The notes under the pieces: model-generated
The model's database searches: none
Seen by the model: only the letters and a program-made list of their open reading frames with translations
What the model was told of the DNA's origin: nothing
Translations under genes and position numbers: made by a program
Assembly (NCBI RefSeq): GCF_900103455.1
Contig: NZ_FNHI01000027.1
Span: forward strand, 1 to 64,000
From: Streptomyces wuyuanensis
Lineage (GTDB): Bacteria > Actinomycetota > Actinomycetes > Streptomycetales > Streptomycetaceae
Direction of reading: 5' to 3'
DNA: 64,000 bases
Part shown: in pieces, positions 16,873 through 25,619 of the stretch
Layout: every line of letters starts with the position of its first letter
Position numbering within the stretch: position 1 is the stretch's first letter

Positions 16873-17703
16873 GTGCCAAAGACGAAAAAGGCGAAGCCGG
16901 ACAAAGCCGAGCCGAAGAAGCCCACCGTCAACTCTCACCGCCCTCCGGACGCCGAACCGGACGAGAAGGGCCTGGACTTTGCGCGGGCCTGGGTCGAGTT
17001 CCCGGACCCGGCGGACGACGAACAGATCTTCCGCTGCGATCTGACCTGGCTGACCTCGCGCTGGAACTGCATTTTCGGCAGCGGCTGCCAGGGCATCCAG
17101 GCGGGCCGGGCGGACGACGGCTGCTGCACGCTCGGCGCGCACTTCTCCGACGAGGACGACGAGAAGCGGGTCGCCGAGCATGTGGCACGTCTCACCCCCG
17201 AGCTCTGGGAGTTCCACGACGTCGGCCGTGCGTCGGGCTGGGCCGAGGTCAACGAGGACGGGGACCGGCAGACGCGGCGCTGGAAGGGCTCCTGCATCTT
17301 CCAGAACCGACCGGGCTTCGCGGGCGGCGTGGGCTGCTCCCTGCACATCCTGGCGCTCAAGGAGGGCAAGGAGCCGCTGGAGACCAAGCCCGACGTCTGC
17401 TGGCAGCTGCCGATCCGCCGCACGTACGACTGGATCGAGCGGCCCGACGACACGCGGGTCCTCCAGGTCTCGATCGGCGAGTACGACCGCAGGGGCTGGG
17501 GCCCCGGGGGCCATGACCTGCACTGGTGGTGCACGTCGGCGACCTCGGCGCACGGTGCGGGCGATCCGGTCTACGTCACCTATCGGCCCGAACTGACCGA
17601 GCTGATGGGCAAGGACGCGTACGACGTGCTCGTGGAGCTGTGCGAGGCGCGGCTGGCCTCGCAGCTGCCCCTGGTGGCTCCGCACCCGGCGGATCCCGTC
17701 TGA
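16873..17703 (+). CDS. Cysteine-rich conserved protein (DUF3109-like)
   Basis: The 276-residue protein starts with a Lys/Pro-rich tail (PKTKKAKPDKAEPKKP) and then a core rich in conserved Cys, Trp and Asp: FRCDLTWLTSRWNCIFGSGCQGI, DDGCCTLGAHF, GSCIF, GVGCSLHILAL, DVCWQLPI and DLHWWCTS. This fits the DUF3109 family, thought to be metal- or Fe-S-binding by its Cys clusters; I base this on recall. The GTG start at 16873 sits five bases after CTGGAG. It is divergent from ppx with 40 bp between, so the promoters must overlap. Function is unknown. Confidence 0.75.
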   Translation: MPKTKKAKPDKAEPKKPTVNSHRPPDAEPDEKGLDFARAWVEFPDPADDEQIFRCDLTWLTSRWNCIFGSGCQGIQAGRADDGCCTLGAHFSDEDDEKRVAEHVARLTPELWEFHDVGRASGWAEVNEDGDRQTRRWKGSCIFQNRPGFAGGVGCSLHILALKEGKEPLETKPDVCWQLPIRRTYDWIERPDDTRVLQVSIGEYDRRGWGPGGHDLHWWCTSATSAHGAGDPVYVTYRPELTELMGKDAYDVLVELCEARLASQLPLVAPHPADPV

Positions 17704-17957
17704 GGGCCGTCCCGCGCAGGCGGTTCGCGCTCCGACCGCCGCGCCGGCGGCCTCGGGCCCGCCGCTCCTGCGGGAAGTCGCGGTCGTGGCGGAGCGTATG
17801 ACCGCGGCCGCCCGCGTTCCCCGGCCGGGCGGACACCCGACCTCGGCCGCACGGCGCGGGGCCGCTGCTCCCGGACGGTGTCGCGGCGGCGGCCCCTGCA
17901 GGGCGGCCCCCCGGGAGCACAGCACCTCGCGCTCCCGGTGACGGGAGAAACGCTTCG

Positions 17958-19703
17958 TCAGCCGGGCGTGGCCGGGGCCTCGCTCAGCGGCGGCGGAGAC
18001 GGGTCGGTCGAGGACGGCGGCGGCTCCGAGGCGGGCGGCGGTTCCGACGAAGGTGGCGGCTCCGAGGACGGCGGCGGCTCCGACGGCGGAGGCTCGGACG
18101 ACGGCGGCGGTTCCGTCGAGGGCGGGGGCTCCGTGGACGGCGGGGGCTCCGACGGCGGAGGCTCGGACGACGGCGGCGGGGTCTGCGGCGTTCCCTGGCC
18201 CCGGATCTGCAGGACCGTTCCGGCGGGGTCGATACCGACACGGGCGCTCCAGGGACCGGCCGGCTCTGCCGCGTGGTCCACGTGGACACGGACGACGACC
18301 GACTCCCCCGGAGCCAGCTTGCCGGTGGTGCGGTCGGCGTACAGCCATGGCGCGTCCGTCCACAGGGACCAGGAGACCGGTGCGCCGCCGGAGGCGGTGA
18401 GGGTCAGCATCGTGGCCTCGCCGTAGGGCCGTGCCTCGACGGAGAGCCGGCCGGAACCGTGTCCCGCCGCCGCGGCGCCGGGAGGGACGCCGGGGCTGAT
18501 CACCTCGACGGTGACTCCCCCGGTCCCCGGGCCCGGCAGGCCGTCCGCGACCCGGGGATCCGGACCCTCCCGACGCGCATTGCCGGCGTTCTCGTAGCGG
18601 TCGTACGGCATACCGCCCAGGGACTGCGGTTCGTCGGCCTCGCTCGCGGAGACCGAGGAGCCGTCGCGCGCCTCGCCGGTCAGCGGGGCACCCCGGTAGG
18701 CCGCCCAGAGGGCGAGCACGGGCGCGGCGACGACGGTCGCGACCACGGTGGTGGTGACGGCGCGGGCCCGCAGCCGGCCGCGCCGCGCGGCGTGGTCCTT
18801 GGGGTCCAGGGGGAAGCCGTCGCGGCCGAAGCGGGGCGCGGCGGCGCGGGCGCGCGGGACGTGCAGCATCGCCGCGTGCGCCTCGGCGCGGGGTGCGACG
18901 ACCAGCGGGAGCGCGGCGGGGGTGACGGTCGAGCCCGGCCACGGTCCCGCGGCGCCGGCGCGCTCGGCCGCTCTGCGGCAGCGCGGGCAGTCGTCGACGT
19001 GGCGGACGAGCTCGCGCCGCAGCGCGGCGGAGAGCAGCACCCGGCGGTCCTCGGTGAGCCGGGCGACGGAGGGGCAGTTCCCGGTCTCGACGACGGCGAG
19101 CGCGGCACGGGTGCGCTCCACCTCACAGGCGGCGGACGAGAGCAGTTCTCGCGCGGTGGCCGCCTCCATCCCGAGCACGGCGGCGACGTCCCGGTAACCG
19201 AGCCGGTGCCGTACGGCCAGTTCCAGTGCCTCGCGCTGTTCGGGGGTGGTGCCCGCGGCCTCGGGCCAGGCCAGCCGGGCGAGCTCCGCCCGGTGCCGGT
19301 CCTCGGTCTCCGGGGACACCGGGGTCTCTTCCTGCCGCTCCGGCGCCTGGGCGCCGGCGGCACGGCTCCCGGTACGCGCCGCGTGCGCGCCCGCCCCCTG
19401 GCGCCTGCGACGGCGCTGTTCGCCCAGCGCCCGCAGGCAGGCCCAGCGGGCGAGCGCGTACAGCCACGCCTTCCGCCGTTCCTCCTCGGCCGGTCCCCGC
19501 CCGCGGTGCCGCTCGGCGACCGCCAGGACCTCGCCGAGCACGGCCGTCGCGGCGTCGTGGTCGCACAGCACGGACAGGCAGTAGGTGAACAGCCCGTCCA
19601 GATGGGGCTCGTACCGCGCGGGCGGGGTCTGCCCGAGCGTCGGCCGGGGCGCACGACGGTGTGCGCGGTGTGCGCCGGTGGTTTGCGCGGGGGGCTCCAG
19701 CAT
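17958..19703 (-). CDS. ECF sigma factor fused to zinc finger, membrane anchor and extracytoplasmic domain
   Basis: The 581-residue protein joins modules usually encoded separately: a sigma-2-like region (about 30-97, YLFTYCLSVLCD-type helix and RKAWLYALARWACLRAL), a sigma-4 region (about 135-205, TPEQREALELAVRHRLGYRDVAAVLGMEAATARELL), an anti-sigma-like zinc finger (HVDDCPRC, about 236-243), one membrane helix (about 313-335), a BACON/Ig-like domain (about 434-504, VSWSLWTDAPWLYADRTTG) and a Pro/Ser-rich tail of SEPPP repeats (505-581). It resembles ECF groups with a built-in anti-sigma module (ECF52-like by recall). Start ATG 19703; GTG 19715 is possible. Confidence 0.82.
   Translation of the reverse strand: MLEPPAQTTGAHRAHRRAPRPTLGQTPPARYEPHLDGLFTYCLSVLCDHDAATAVLGEVLAVAERHRGRGPAEEERRKAWLYALARWACLRALGEQRRRRRQGAGAHAARTGSRAAGAQAPERQEETPVSPETEDRHRAELARLAWPEAAGTTPEQREALELAVRHRLGYRDVAAVLGMEAATARELLSSAACEVERTRAALAVVETGNCPSVARLTEDRRVLLSAALRRELVRHVDDCPRCRRAAERAGAAGPWPGSTVTPAALPLVVAPRAEAHAAMLHVPRARAAAPRFGRDGFPLDPKDHAARRGRLRARAVTTTVVATVVAAPVLALWAAYRGAPLTGEARDGSSVSASEADEPQSLGGMPYDRYENAGNARREGPDPRVADGLPGPGTGGVTVEVISPGVPPGAAAAGHGSGRLSVEARPYGEATMLTLTASGGAPVSWSLWTDAPWLYADRTTGKLAPGESVVVRVHVDHAAEPAGPWSARVGIDPAGTVLQIRGQGTPQTPPPSSEPPPSEPPPSTEPPPSTEPPPSSEPPPSEPPPSSEPPPSSEPPPASEPPPSSTDPSPPPLSEAPATPG
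18012..18180. repeat. Degenerate tandem repeats encoding SEPPP units
   Basis: Within the ECF gene, units of the type GGCGGCGGCTCCGA and GACGGCGGAGGCTCGG recur at 15-21 bp intervals, encoding the Pro/Ser/Glu tail of the extracytoplasmic end. A longer block beginning GGCTCCGACGGCGG occurs nearly identically twice (about 18074 and 18145). Repeat number probably varies among strains. Confidence 0.8.
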
Positions 19704-19715
19704 GCTGCTCGTCAC

Positions 19716-20066
19716 CCGGCGACCGTAGGCAGCGGCTGGCACACCCTTCGCGCGACTTGAGCACATTTAATCCATACGGGTGATGCGATCCCTCGAAAGA
19801 GAACAGGCGCATTTGCCACGGTGCGGGTGATTGTGCTTATCAACGTGGCCTATGCGCACCGCATGTGCTGCCGTCACCGGGCACGTGCGCTCCGGGCATC
19901 GGAACCCCCGTCCGGGTGCCCGTGGACAGGGGGAGAGCCGTTATTTGGGAGTTGCGGTATTCCCGGGTGGCTCTGTTCGCGAGATTCGGGAGGCACCCGC
20001 TGAGAATGATCTTGCTAGGGTCCACCCAAGTGCTGGGGCGTTCAGCGCACGGGAGGTGGTCAGGCG
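19716..20066. other. Intergenic region between ECF gene and HEAT gene
   Basis: 350 bp between divergent genes, AT-richer than its surroundings, so it should contain both promoters. On the plus strand a -10-like TAGGGT at 20016-20021 lies about 45 bp upstream of the HEAT-repeat gene; its -35 is not a consensus match. No gene is recognised. Confidence 0.5.
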
Positions 20067-20585
20067 ATGACCCCTGAGGAGCAGGATCTGGTCAAGGGTC
20101 TGGTGTTCGTACCGGGTAAGGGCCGGAGGCGTACGCTCGACGAGGTGTTCGCCCACTTCGGCGAGTCCGACGGTGGGGCCTTGGCGCTCCGTCTGCTCCG
20201 GGACGCCATGGAGCGCCGGGACGCCGACGACGTCGGGATGGCGTTGATCGTGAAGGCCTCCGCCGACGCCTCGGGTGAGGAGTTCCTGGAGCCGTTGATC
20301 GAGCTGTCCCGTGCCGACTGGCACACGCGCCACGAGGACGTCGTGCGAATGCTGGGCAAGCTCCGCTCGCCCAGCACGGTGCCGACGCTGGTCGAGGCGA
20401 CTCGCTGGGTTCCCGAGTACCTGGACTGGGACGAGAACCGGGCGCTCGCGGTGAAGGCGATCTGGGCTCTCGGCGCCATTCCCGGCGCGGAGGCCCGGGA
20501 AGCCCTCGAGGGGTTCCGCGACGACGAGAACGAGATCATCCGCGAGAACGTGCTGAAGCAGCTCGCACGCCGCGGCGAGCTCTGA
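20067..20585 (+). CDS. HEAT-repeat protein
   Basis: The 172-residue protein is built of alpha-helical repeats: DAMERRDADDVGMALIVKASADASGEEFLEPLIELSR, HEDVVRMLGKLRSPSTVPTLVEAT, and NRALAVKAIWALGAIPGAEAREALEGFRDDENEIIRENVLKQLAR. The pattern of Leu/Val helices with Asp at the turns fits HEAT or armadillo-like repeats, usually protein-binding scaffolds. There is no signal peptide or membrane segment. GGGAGGTGG lies upstream of the ATG. A weak 5-bp hairpin (CCGAG TTTC CTCGG, about 20621-20634) follows the gene. Partner unknown. Confidence 0.75.
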   Translation: MTPEEQDLVKGLVFVPGKGRRRTLDEVFAHFGESDGGALALRLLRDAMERRDADDVGMALIVKASADASGEEFLEPLIELSRADWHTRHEDVVRMLGKLRSPSTVPTLVEATRWVPEYLDWDENRALAVKAIWALGAIPGAEAREALEGFRDDENEIIRENVLKQLARRGEL

Positions 20586-21191
20586 CCGCGGAGCTGTAGC
20601 ACTTCATCCGGAACGCCCGACCGAGTTTCCTCGGCCAGCCGTTCCGACCAAGATCAATCTCGCCAGGATTTCCTGTACCTCAACTACTCACGGGATGTCG
20701 CACAAACCACCCGCCGGGCCGTGAGTGACTCCCAAACTCAACGGACAGCAGATGTCCACCACTTCGGGAGGCACCACCGTCTGGCGCTGTTCGATTGCGG
20801 AGGCATGATCACCCGAAGGTCGGAGGCTGAGCCTCGGCGTCTTCTGCTGGCTGATCAGAAGAGGCGTGCGCGTGTCCTGCGTGAGGTTCTCAAGATCTCG
20901 CGCAGCCACTGGCTGCGGACGGCTGGTAGCCGGACCAGGGTGTGCCAGAAGATTCCCGGGTCGGGTCTGAAGAGGCTGCAGGGGTGCGGTGCGGGCGGAT
21001 CGTCGCGTAGGACGCCGTCGGGCATGACGCCCGACGCGGGGGCGGGCAGGTGCGGCTCAGGGAAAGCCAACCACCACCACACCCCGAACGGCAGGGGCAC
21101 CGGGGGTGCCGAGGCGGCACGCCGGATGTTGCATCGGCTGGAATAGCGCCCATTCGGCGCGTTGTCGGTGTGCGCCGCTACGGTTTCCCGC
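20586..21191. other. 606-bp region with atypical composition, no clear gene
   Basis: The first half (to about 20780) is visibly richer in A and T than flanking genes. A frame from GTG 20721 to 21146 (141 codons) exists, but its third positions lack the strong GC bias of neighbours and its product has no recognisable domain; it runs almost to the radA start. I do not call it a gene. It could be decayed or acquired sequence, and it probably holds the radA promoter near its right end. Confidence 0.5.
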
Positions 21192-22601
21192 ATGGCTGCC
21201 CGTACGAAGACCTCCAAGGACCGGCCGTCCTACCGCTGCACCGAATGCGGATGGACGACCGCCAAATGGCTCGGCCGCTGCCCCGAATGCCAGGCGTGGG
21301 GCACGGTGGAGGAGTACGGGGCGCCCGCGGTCCGCACGACCGCCGTCGGCCGGGTCACCAACGCCGCCCTGCCCATCGGCCAGGTGGACGGCCGGCAGGC
21401 GACCGCTCGCACGACCGGTGTCGACGAGCTGGACCGGGTGCTCGGCGGCGGGCTGGTCCCGGGCGCCGTGGTGCTCCTCGCGGGCGAACCGGGCGTCGGC
21501 AAGTCCACGCTCCTGCTCGACGTCGCGGCGAAGGCGGCGAGCGACGACCACCGCACGCTCTATGTGACGGGCGAGGAGTCCGCGAGTCAGGTCCGGCTGC
21601 GAGCCGACCGGATCGGCGCGCTGAACGACCATCTCTACCTCGCCGCCGAGACCGATCTGTCCGCGATCCTCGGCCATCTCGACGCCGTCAAGCCCTCCCT
21701 GCTGGTCCTCGACTCCGTCCAGACGGTGGCCTCCCCCGAGATCGACGGGGCGCCCGGCGGGATGGCGCAGGTCCGGGAGGTTGCCGGCGCGCTGATCCGC
21801 GCCTCCAAGGAGCGGGGCATGTCCACGCTGCTGGTGGGCCACGTCACCAAGGACGGCGCGATCGCCGGTCCGCGTCTGCTGGAGCATCTCGTGGACGTGG
21901 TGCTCCACTTCGAGGGCGACCGGCACGCGCGGCTGCGGCTCGTACGGGGCGTCAAAAACCGGTACGGAGCCACGGACGAGGTCGGCTGCTTCGAGCTGCA
22001 CGACGAGGGGATCACCGGACTCGCCGACCCCAGCGGCCTGTTCCTCACCAGGCGCGACGAGCCGGTACCGGGCACCTGCCTCACGGTGACGCTCGAGGGC
22101 CGCCGCCCCCTGGTCGCCGAGGTGCAGGCGCTGACCGTCGACTCGCAGATCCCCTCTCCCCGGCGCACCACCTCCGGGCTGGAGACCTCCCGGGTGTCGA
22201 TGATGCTGGCCGTGCTGGAGCAGCGCGGCCGGATCAGCGCCCTGGGCAAAAGGGACATCTACAGCGCGACAGTCGGCGGTGTGAAGCTCTCCGAGCCCGC
22301 CGCGGACCTCGCGGTCGCACTGGCGCTGGCCTCCGCGGCGAGCGACACCCCGCTGCCGAAGAACCTGGTGGCGATCGGCGAAGTGGGCCTCGCCGGCGAG
22401 GTGAGACGCGTCACGGGCGTCCAGCGCCGGCTGGCCGAGGCGCACCGTCTGGGCTTCACCCAGGCGCTGGTCCCGTCCGATCCGGGCAAGGTCCCGCCTG
22501 GTATGAAGGTCACGGAAGTCGCCGACATGGGGGACGCGCTGAGAGTGCTCCCACGCGGGCGTCGAGCAGAGGCCCCACGGGCGGACGACCCGCGCCGGTA
22601 G
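21192..22601 (+). CDS. radA: DNA repair protein RadA
   Basis: The 469-residue protein is a RecA-related branch-migration helicase used in recombinational repair. It has the N-terminal C4 zinc finger (CTECGWTTAKWLGRCPEC, residues 15-32), Walker A (GEPGVGKST), Walker B (LLVLDSVQTV), the RadA-specific KNRYG motif (usually KNRFG), and a C-terminal Lon-protease-like domain (EVGLAGEVRRVTGVQRRLAEAHRLGF). The start ATG 21192 is 30 bp inside the longest frame and gives the usual N-terminus. disA follows after 44 bp, the conserved radA-disA pairing. Confidence 0.96.
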   Translation: MAARTKTSKDRPSYRCTECGWTTAKWLGRCPECQAWGTVEEYGAPAVRTTAVGRVTNAALPIGQVDGRQATARTTGVDELDRVLGGGLVPGAVVLLAGEPGVGKSTLLLDVAAKAASDDHRTLYVTGEESASQVRLRADRIGALNDHLYLAAETDLSAILGHLDAVKPSLLVLDSVQTVASPEIDGAPGGMAQVREVAGALIRASKERGMSTLLVGHVTKDGAIAGPRLLEHLVDVVLHFEGDRHARLRLVRGVKNRYGATDEVGCFELHDEGITGLADPSGLFLTRRDEPVPGTCLTVTLEGRRPLVAEVQALTVDSQIPSPRRTTSGLETSRVSMMLAVLEQRGRISALGKRDIYSATVGGVKLSEPAADLAVALALASAASDTPLPKNLVAIGEVGLAGEVRRVTGVQRRLAEAHRLGFTQALVPSDPGKVPPGMKVTEVADMGDALRVLPRGRRAEAPRADDPRR

Positions 22602-22645
22602 ACTTTGCCCTGGTCTCGCCCGCCCGTACGAGCCGGAGGAGTGCA

Positions 22646-23779
22646 GTGGCAGCCAACGACCGGGGCTCAGCACCCGGAAAGTCCGGCGGAGGCCCCGGGG
22701 GATCCGGCACGGACGCGCTGATGCGCGCCTCGCTCAGTGCGGTCGCCCCGGGCACCGCTCTGCGTGACGGTCTCGAGCGCATTCTTCGGGGCAGCACGGG
22801 CGGTCTCATCGTCCTGGGAATGGATAAATCGGTCGAATCCATGTGCACGGGCGGCTTCGTGCTCGACGTGGAGTTCACGGCCACCCGGCTGCGCGAGCTG
22901 TGCAAGCTCGACGGTGCGCTGATCCTGGACAAGGACATCACCAAGATCCACCGGGCCGGTGTCCAGCTCGTCCCCGACGCGTCGATCCCGACCGAGGAGA
23001 CCGGCACCCGGCACCGCACCGCGGACCGCGTGTCCAAGCAGTGCGGCTTCCCCGTCGTCTCCGTGTCCCAGTCGATGCGCCTCATCGCGCTCTACGTGGA
23101 CGGCGAGCGGCGAGTCCTGGAGGAGTCCGCGGCGATCCTCTCCCGGGCCAACCAGGCGCTGGCCACGCTGGAGCGCTACAAGCTCCGGCTGGACGAGGTC
23201 GCCGGCACCCTCTCGGCCCTGGAGATCGAGGACCTGGTGACGGTCCGCGATGTGACGGCGGTCGCGCAGCGGCTGGAGATGGTGCGCCGCATCGCCACGG
23301 AGATCGCGGAGTACGTGGTGGAACTCGGGACCGACGGCCGGCTCCTCGCGCTCCAGCTCGACGAGTTGATCGCCGGCGTGGAGCCGGAGCGCGGGCTCGT
23401 CATCCGCGACTACGTCCCGGAGCCGACCGCCAAGCGCTCCCGCACGGTCGACGAGGCGCTCGCCGAGCTCAACGACCTGACCCATGCAGAACTGCTTGAA
23501 CTGCCCATCGTGGCGCGCGCCCTGGGGTACAGCGGCTCGCCCGAGACCCTGGACTCCGCGGTCTCCCCGCGCGGTTACCGGCTGCTCGCCAAGGTGCCGC
23601 GACTGCCCGGAGCGATCATCGAGCGGCTCGTCGAGCACTTCGGCGGCCTGCAGAAGCTGCTGGCCGCGAGCGTCGACGACCTCCAGGCGGTCGACGGCGT
23701 CGGTGAGGCCCGCGCCCGCAGCGTCCGCGAAGGTCTGTCCCGCCTCGCCGAGTCGTCCATCCTGGAGCGCTACGTCTGA
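22646..23779 (+). CDS. disA: Diadenylate cyclase (c-di-AMP synthase) DisA
   Basis: The 377-residue enzyme makes c-di-AMP from two ATP and scans DNA for branched structures. The N-terminal DAC domain shows the catalytic DGA (KLDGALILDKD) and RHR (GTRHRTADRVS) motifs. A helical linker and C-terminal helix-hairpin-helix domain (LQAVDGVGEARARSVREGL) follow. The GTG start at 22646 has a strong GGAGGAG site. RadA, directly upstream, is a known partner and modulator of DisA in Bacillus. In Streptomyces c-di-AMP is linked to osmotic homeostasis and wall remodelling, fitting the envelope genes in this window. Confidence 0.96.
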   Translation: MAANDRGSAPGKSGGGPGGSGTDALMRASLSAVAPGTALRDGLERILRGSTGGLIVLGMDKSVESMCTGGFVLDVEFTATRLRELCKLDGALILDKDITKIHRAGVQLVPDASIPTEETGTRHRTADRVSKQCGFPVVSVSQSMRLIALYVDGERRVLEESAAILSRANQALATLERYKLRLDEVAGTLSALEIEDLVTVRDVTAVAQRLEMVRRIATEIAEYVVELGTDGRLLALQLDELIAGVEPERGLVIRDYVPEPTAKRSRTVDEALAELNDLTHAELLELPIVARALGYSGSPETLDSAVSPRGYRLLAKVPRLPGAIIERLVEHFGGLQKLLAASVDDLQAVDGVGEARARSVREGLSRLAESSILERYV

Positions 23780-23859
23780 CGGGCCCGGCGGGCGCCTGGC
23801 GAAGCGGCGCTTGCCTCTTCGTGACACCGCATCGGCCGCCGTGCGGGCCGGAGCCGGTA

Positions 23860-24687
23860 CTAGTCCTTCTCCAGCCGGAACGACGCCGGCGCCACCGACG
23901 CCCCCGGGAACGCCGCCTCCAGCAGGTACGAGCCCGGTGCGGCGGGAGCGGCCGGCGGGGTCGCGCACTGCGGTGCGCTCCTGCGGCGGTCCCAGTCCAC
24001 GGTGTGGGTCACGGTCCGGCCCGCCGGGACCTTCAGGAGGAGGGAGGCGCCGGCGGTCGGGCAGTCCTTCGAGGACCACACCTTGTCCTTCTCGCCGTCG
24101 TCGATGGACGACACGGTCAACACCGCCTTCCCGGGCCCGAGATCGGCCTTGCAGGTGACGGACGAGCCGTTGTGCACGGAGAGTTCGAACTGCGGCTTCT
24201 GTCCCGGCGCGTAGGCGGGCCTGACGCTGCGTACCGTCAACTCGACGGCTCCCGGGGCGCAGTCGGGGAGTGAGGAGCCCGCCGGGACCTGCTCGGCCCG
24301 GCCGGTACCACCGCCGTTCGCCGCGCCGCCGTTCGCTGCGCCGCCGGCGCCGGGATCGCCGTTCTTGCCGTCGCCGCCGCCGGTCTCCGCACCCGTGCCC
24401 GCGTCGCCGCCCGTGCCGTCGCCACCACCGGTACCGTCCGACTCATCGCGGCCGCCGGGCTGTTCACTGATCGCGGGACCCGAACCGCTGGGGCCCGGCG
24501 TGATGGAGGGTGCGGGCTTGGCGCCGCCCGGCTTGCCGTCGTCGCCCGTGCCGCCGCCGGGGTCACCGGAGCTGACGGCCCATGCGATCAGCAGTGCGAG
24601 CAGCGCGAACAGCAGCAGCGCGACCGCCCTTCGCCGCCAGTAAATGGAGGAGGGAAGGGGCCCGACCGGATTGCGCAGAGATCCCAC
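23860..24687 (-). CDS. Membrane-anchored Gly-rich protein, unknown function
   Basis: The 275-residue protein has a short cytoplasmic N-terminus, one membrane helix (AVALLLFALLALLIAWAVSS, about residues 19-40), a long low-complexity Gly/Asp/Thr linker (about 41-135) and an extracytoplasmic C-terminal domain (about 140-275) that looks like a beta-sandwich (VELTVRSVRPAYAPGQKPQFELSVHNGSSVTCKADLG) with Cys pairs that may be disulphides. The GTG start at 24687 is set by a TACAGT -10 element ending 7 nt upstream, implying a leaderless mRNA. Function is unknown. Confidence 0.75.
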   Translation of the reverse strand: MGSLRNPVGPLPSSIYWRRRAVALLLFALLALLIAWAVSSGDPGGGTGDDGKPGGAKPAPSITPGPSGSGPAISEQPGGRDESDGTGGGDGTGGDAGTGAETGGGDGKNGDPGAGGAANGGAANGGGTGRAEQVPAGSSLPDCAPGAVELTVRSVRPAYAPGQKPQFELSVHNGSSVTCKADLGPGKAVLTVSSIDDGEKDKVWSSKDCPTAGASLLLKVPAGRTVTHTVDWDRRRSAPQCATPPAAPAAPGSYLLEAAFPGASVAPASFRLEKD

Positions 24688-24700
24688 GTACCGAACTGTA
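24688..24700 (-). promoter_or_regulatory. Probable leaderless promoter -10 element
   Basis: On the minus strand TACAGT (24700-24695) is followed by seven bases and then the GTG start at 24687, putting transcription start on or next to the start codon. No ribosome binding site is visible, consistent with leaderless translation. The -35 region is not a consensus match. Confidence 0.55.
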
Positions 24701-24853
24701 CGAGAGATCGGCGGGCAACTCCGGCCCCACCCGCCGCTCATGGCTCCCGAATGTGCCGATCATCATCATGCGCCCCTGATTCCGGTTGCCTGGAAAGGGG
24801 TTCGGCCGACCGCGGCGGGTGGGTGGCGCCCTCGCCCGCGTACGGTCCTGGTC

Positions 24854-25597
24854 ATGGACAGCGACATCTCCGGCGGCTTGTACCGCGATCTCACCGACTA
24901 CGCCCGCTCCACCCCGCACTGGGTGCACGACGCCGCCGAACTCTGGACGGAGGCGGGCCTGCTGCTCTTCGGCGCGCTCTTCGCGCTGGCGTGGTGGCGG
25001 GCACGGGGCCTGGAAGCGGGCCGGATGGCCCTGGCCCTGCTGGCCCCGCTCGCCACCGCGACGGGCTATGCGTGCAGTGAGTCCCTGAAGTCGCTGGTGG
25101 ACGAGGAGCGTCCGTGCCGCGCCGTCGCGGGGGCCGCCGTGTCACTGGTGCCGTGCCCGCCGACGGGCGACTGGTCGTTCCCGAGCAACCACTCGGCGAT
25201 CGCCGGCGCGGCGGCGGCCGCGCTCGTGGTCGTACGGCCGCGGATCGCGTGGCTCACCGTTCCCATGGCCCTGCTCATGGCCTTCTCCCGCGTCTTCGTA
25301 GGAGTGCACTACCCGCACGACGTGGCCGCGGGCCTGCTGCTGGGCGGAATCGTCGCCGTGGTGTCCGTGCGGGTGCTGACCCGGCCGGCCACGTCACTCG
25401 TCGCGACCGTCCGCACCAGCCGCTCCCCGCTGGCGCAGTGGTTCGCGGGCCCCGGGCCCGCCGGGGAGACGGGTCCCGGCGCTGGCTTCCCCGCCGCGGA
25501 CGCCGGTGTGAAATACACCGATCCGGACGCGGCCGTGTACTCCGACCCGGACCCCCTCGCGGGCCGCCCGGAGCGCATACGCCGCGTCCGGCGCTGA
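24854..25597 (+). CDS. PAP2-superfamily phosphatase, membrane
   Basis: The 247-residue integral membrane protein carries the three PAP2 phosphatase motifs: KSLVDEERPCR (KxxxxxxRP), FPSNHS (PSGH-type) and SRVFVGVHYPHDV (SRxxxxxHxxxD). Members dephosphorylate undecaprenyl pyrophosphate or other lipid phosphates. About five membrane helices surround the motifs, and the C-terminus is a hydrophilic tail. A role in undecaprenyl-phosphate recycling for wall synthesis is plausible but inferred. mutY starts 22 bp downstream, so they may be co-transcribed. Confidence 0.88.
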   Translation: MDSDISGGLYRDLTDYARSTPHWVHDAAELWTEAGLLLFGALFALAWWRARGLEAGRMALALLAPLATATGYACSESLKSLVDEERPCRAVAGAAVSLVPCPPTGDWSFPSNHSAIAGAAAAALVVVRPRIAWLTVPMALLMAFSRVFVGVHYPHDVAAGLLLGGIVAVVSVRVLTRPATSLVATVRTSRSPLAQWFAGPGPAGETGPGAGFPAADAGVKYTDPDAAVYSDPDPLAGRPERIRRVRR

Positions 25598-25619
25598 ACA
25601 TGCCAGGATCGGAGGTGCC

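Noticed and set aside
20721..21146. 141-codon frame as a gene
   Set aside because: Third-position GC bias is weak, no domain is recognised, and it ends inside the radA upstream region.
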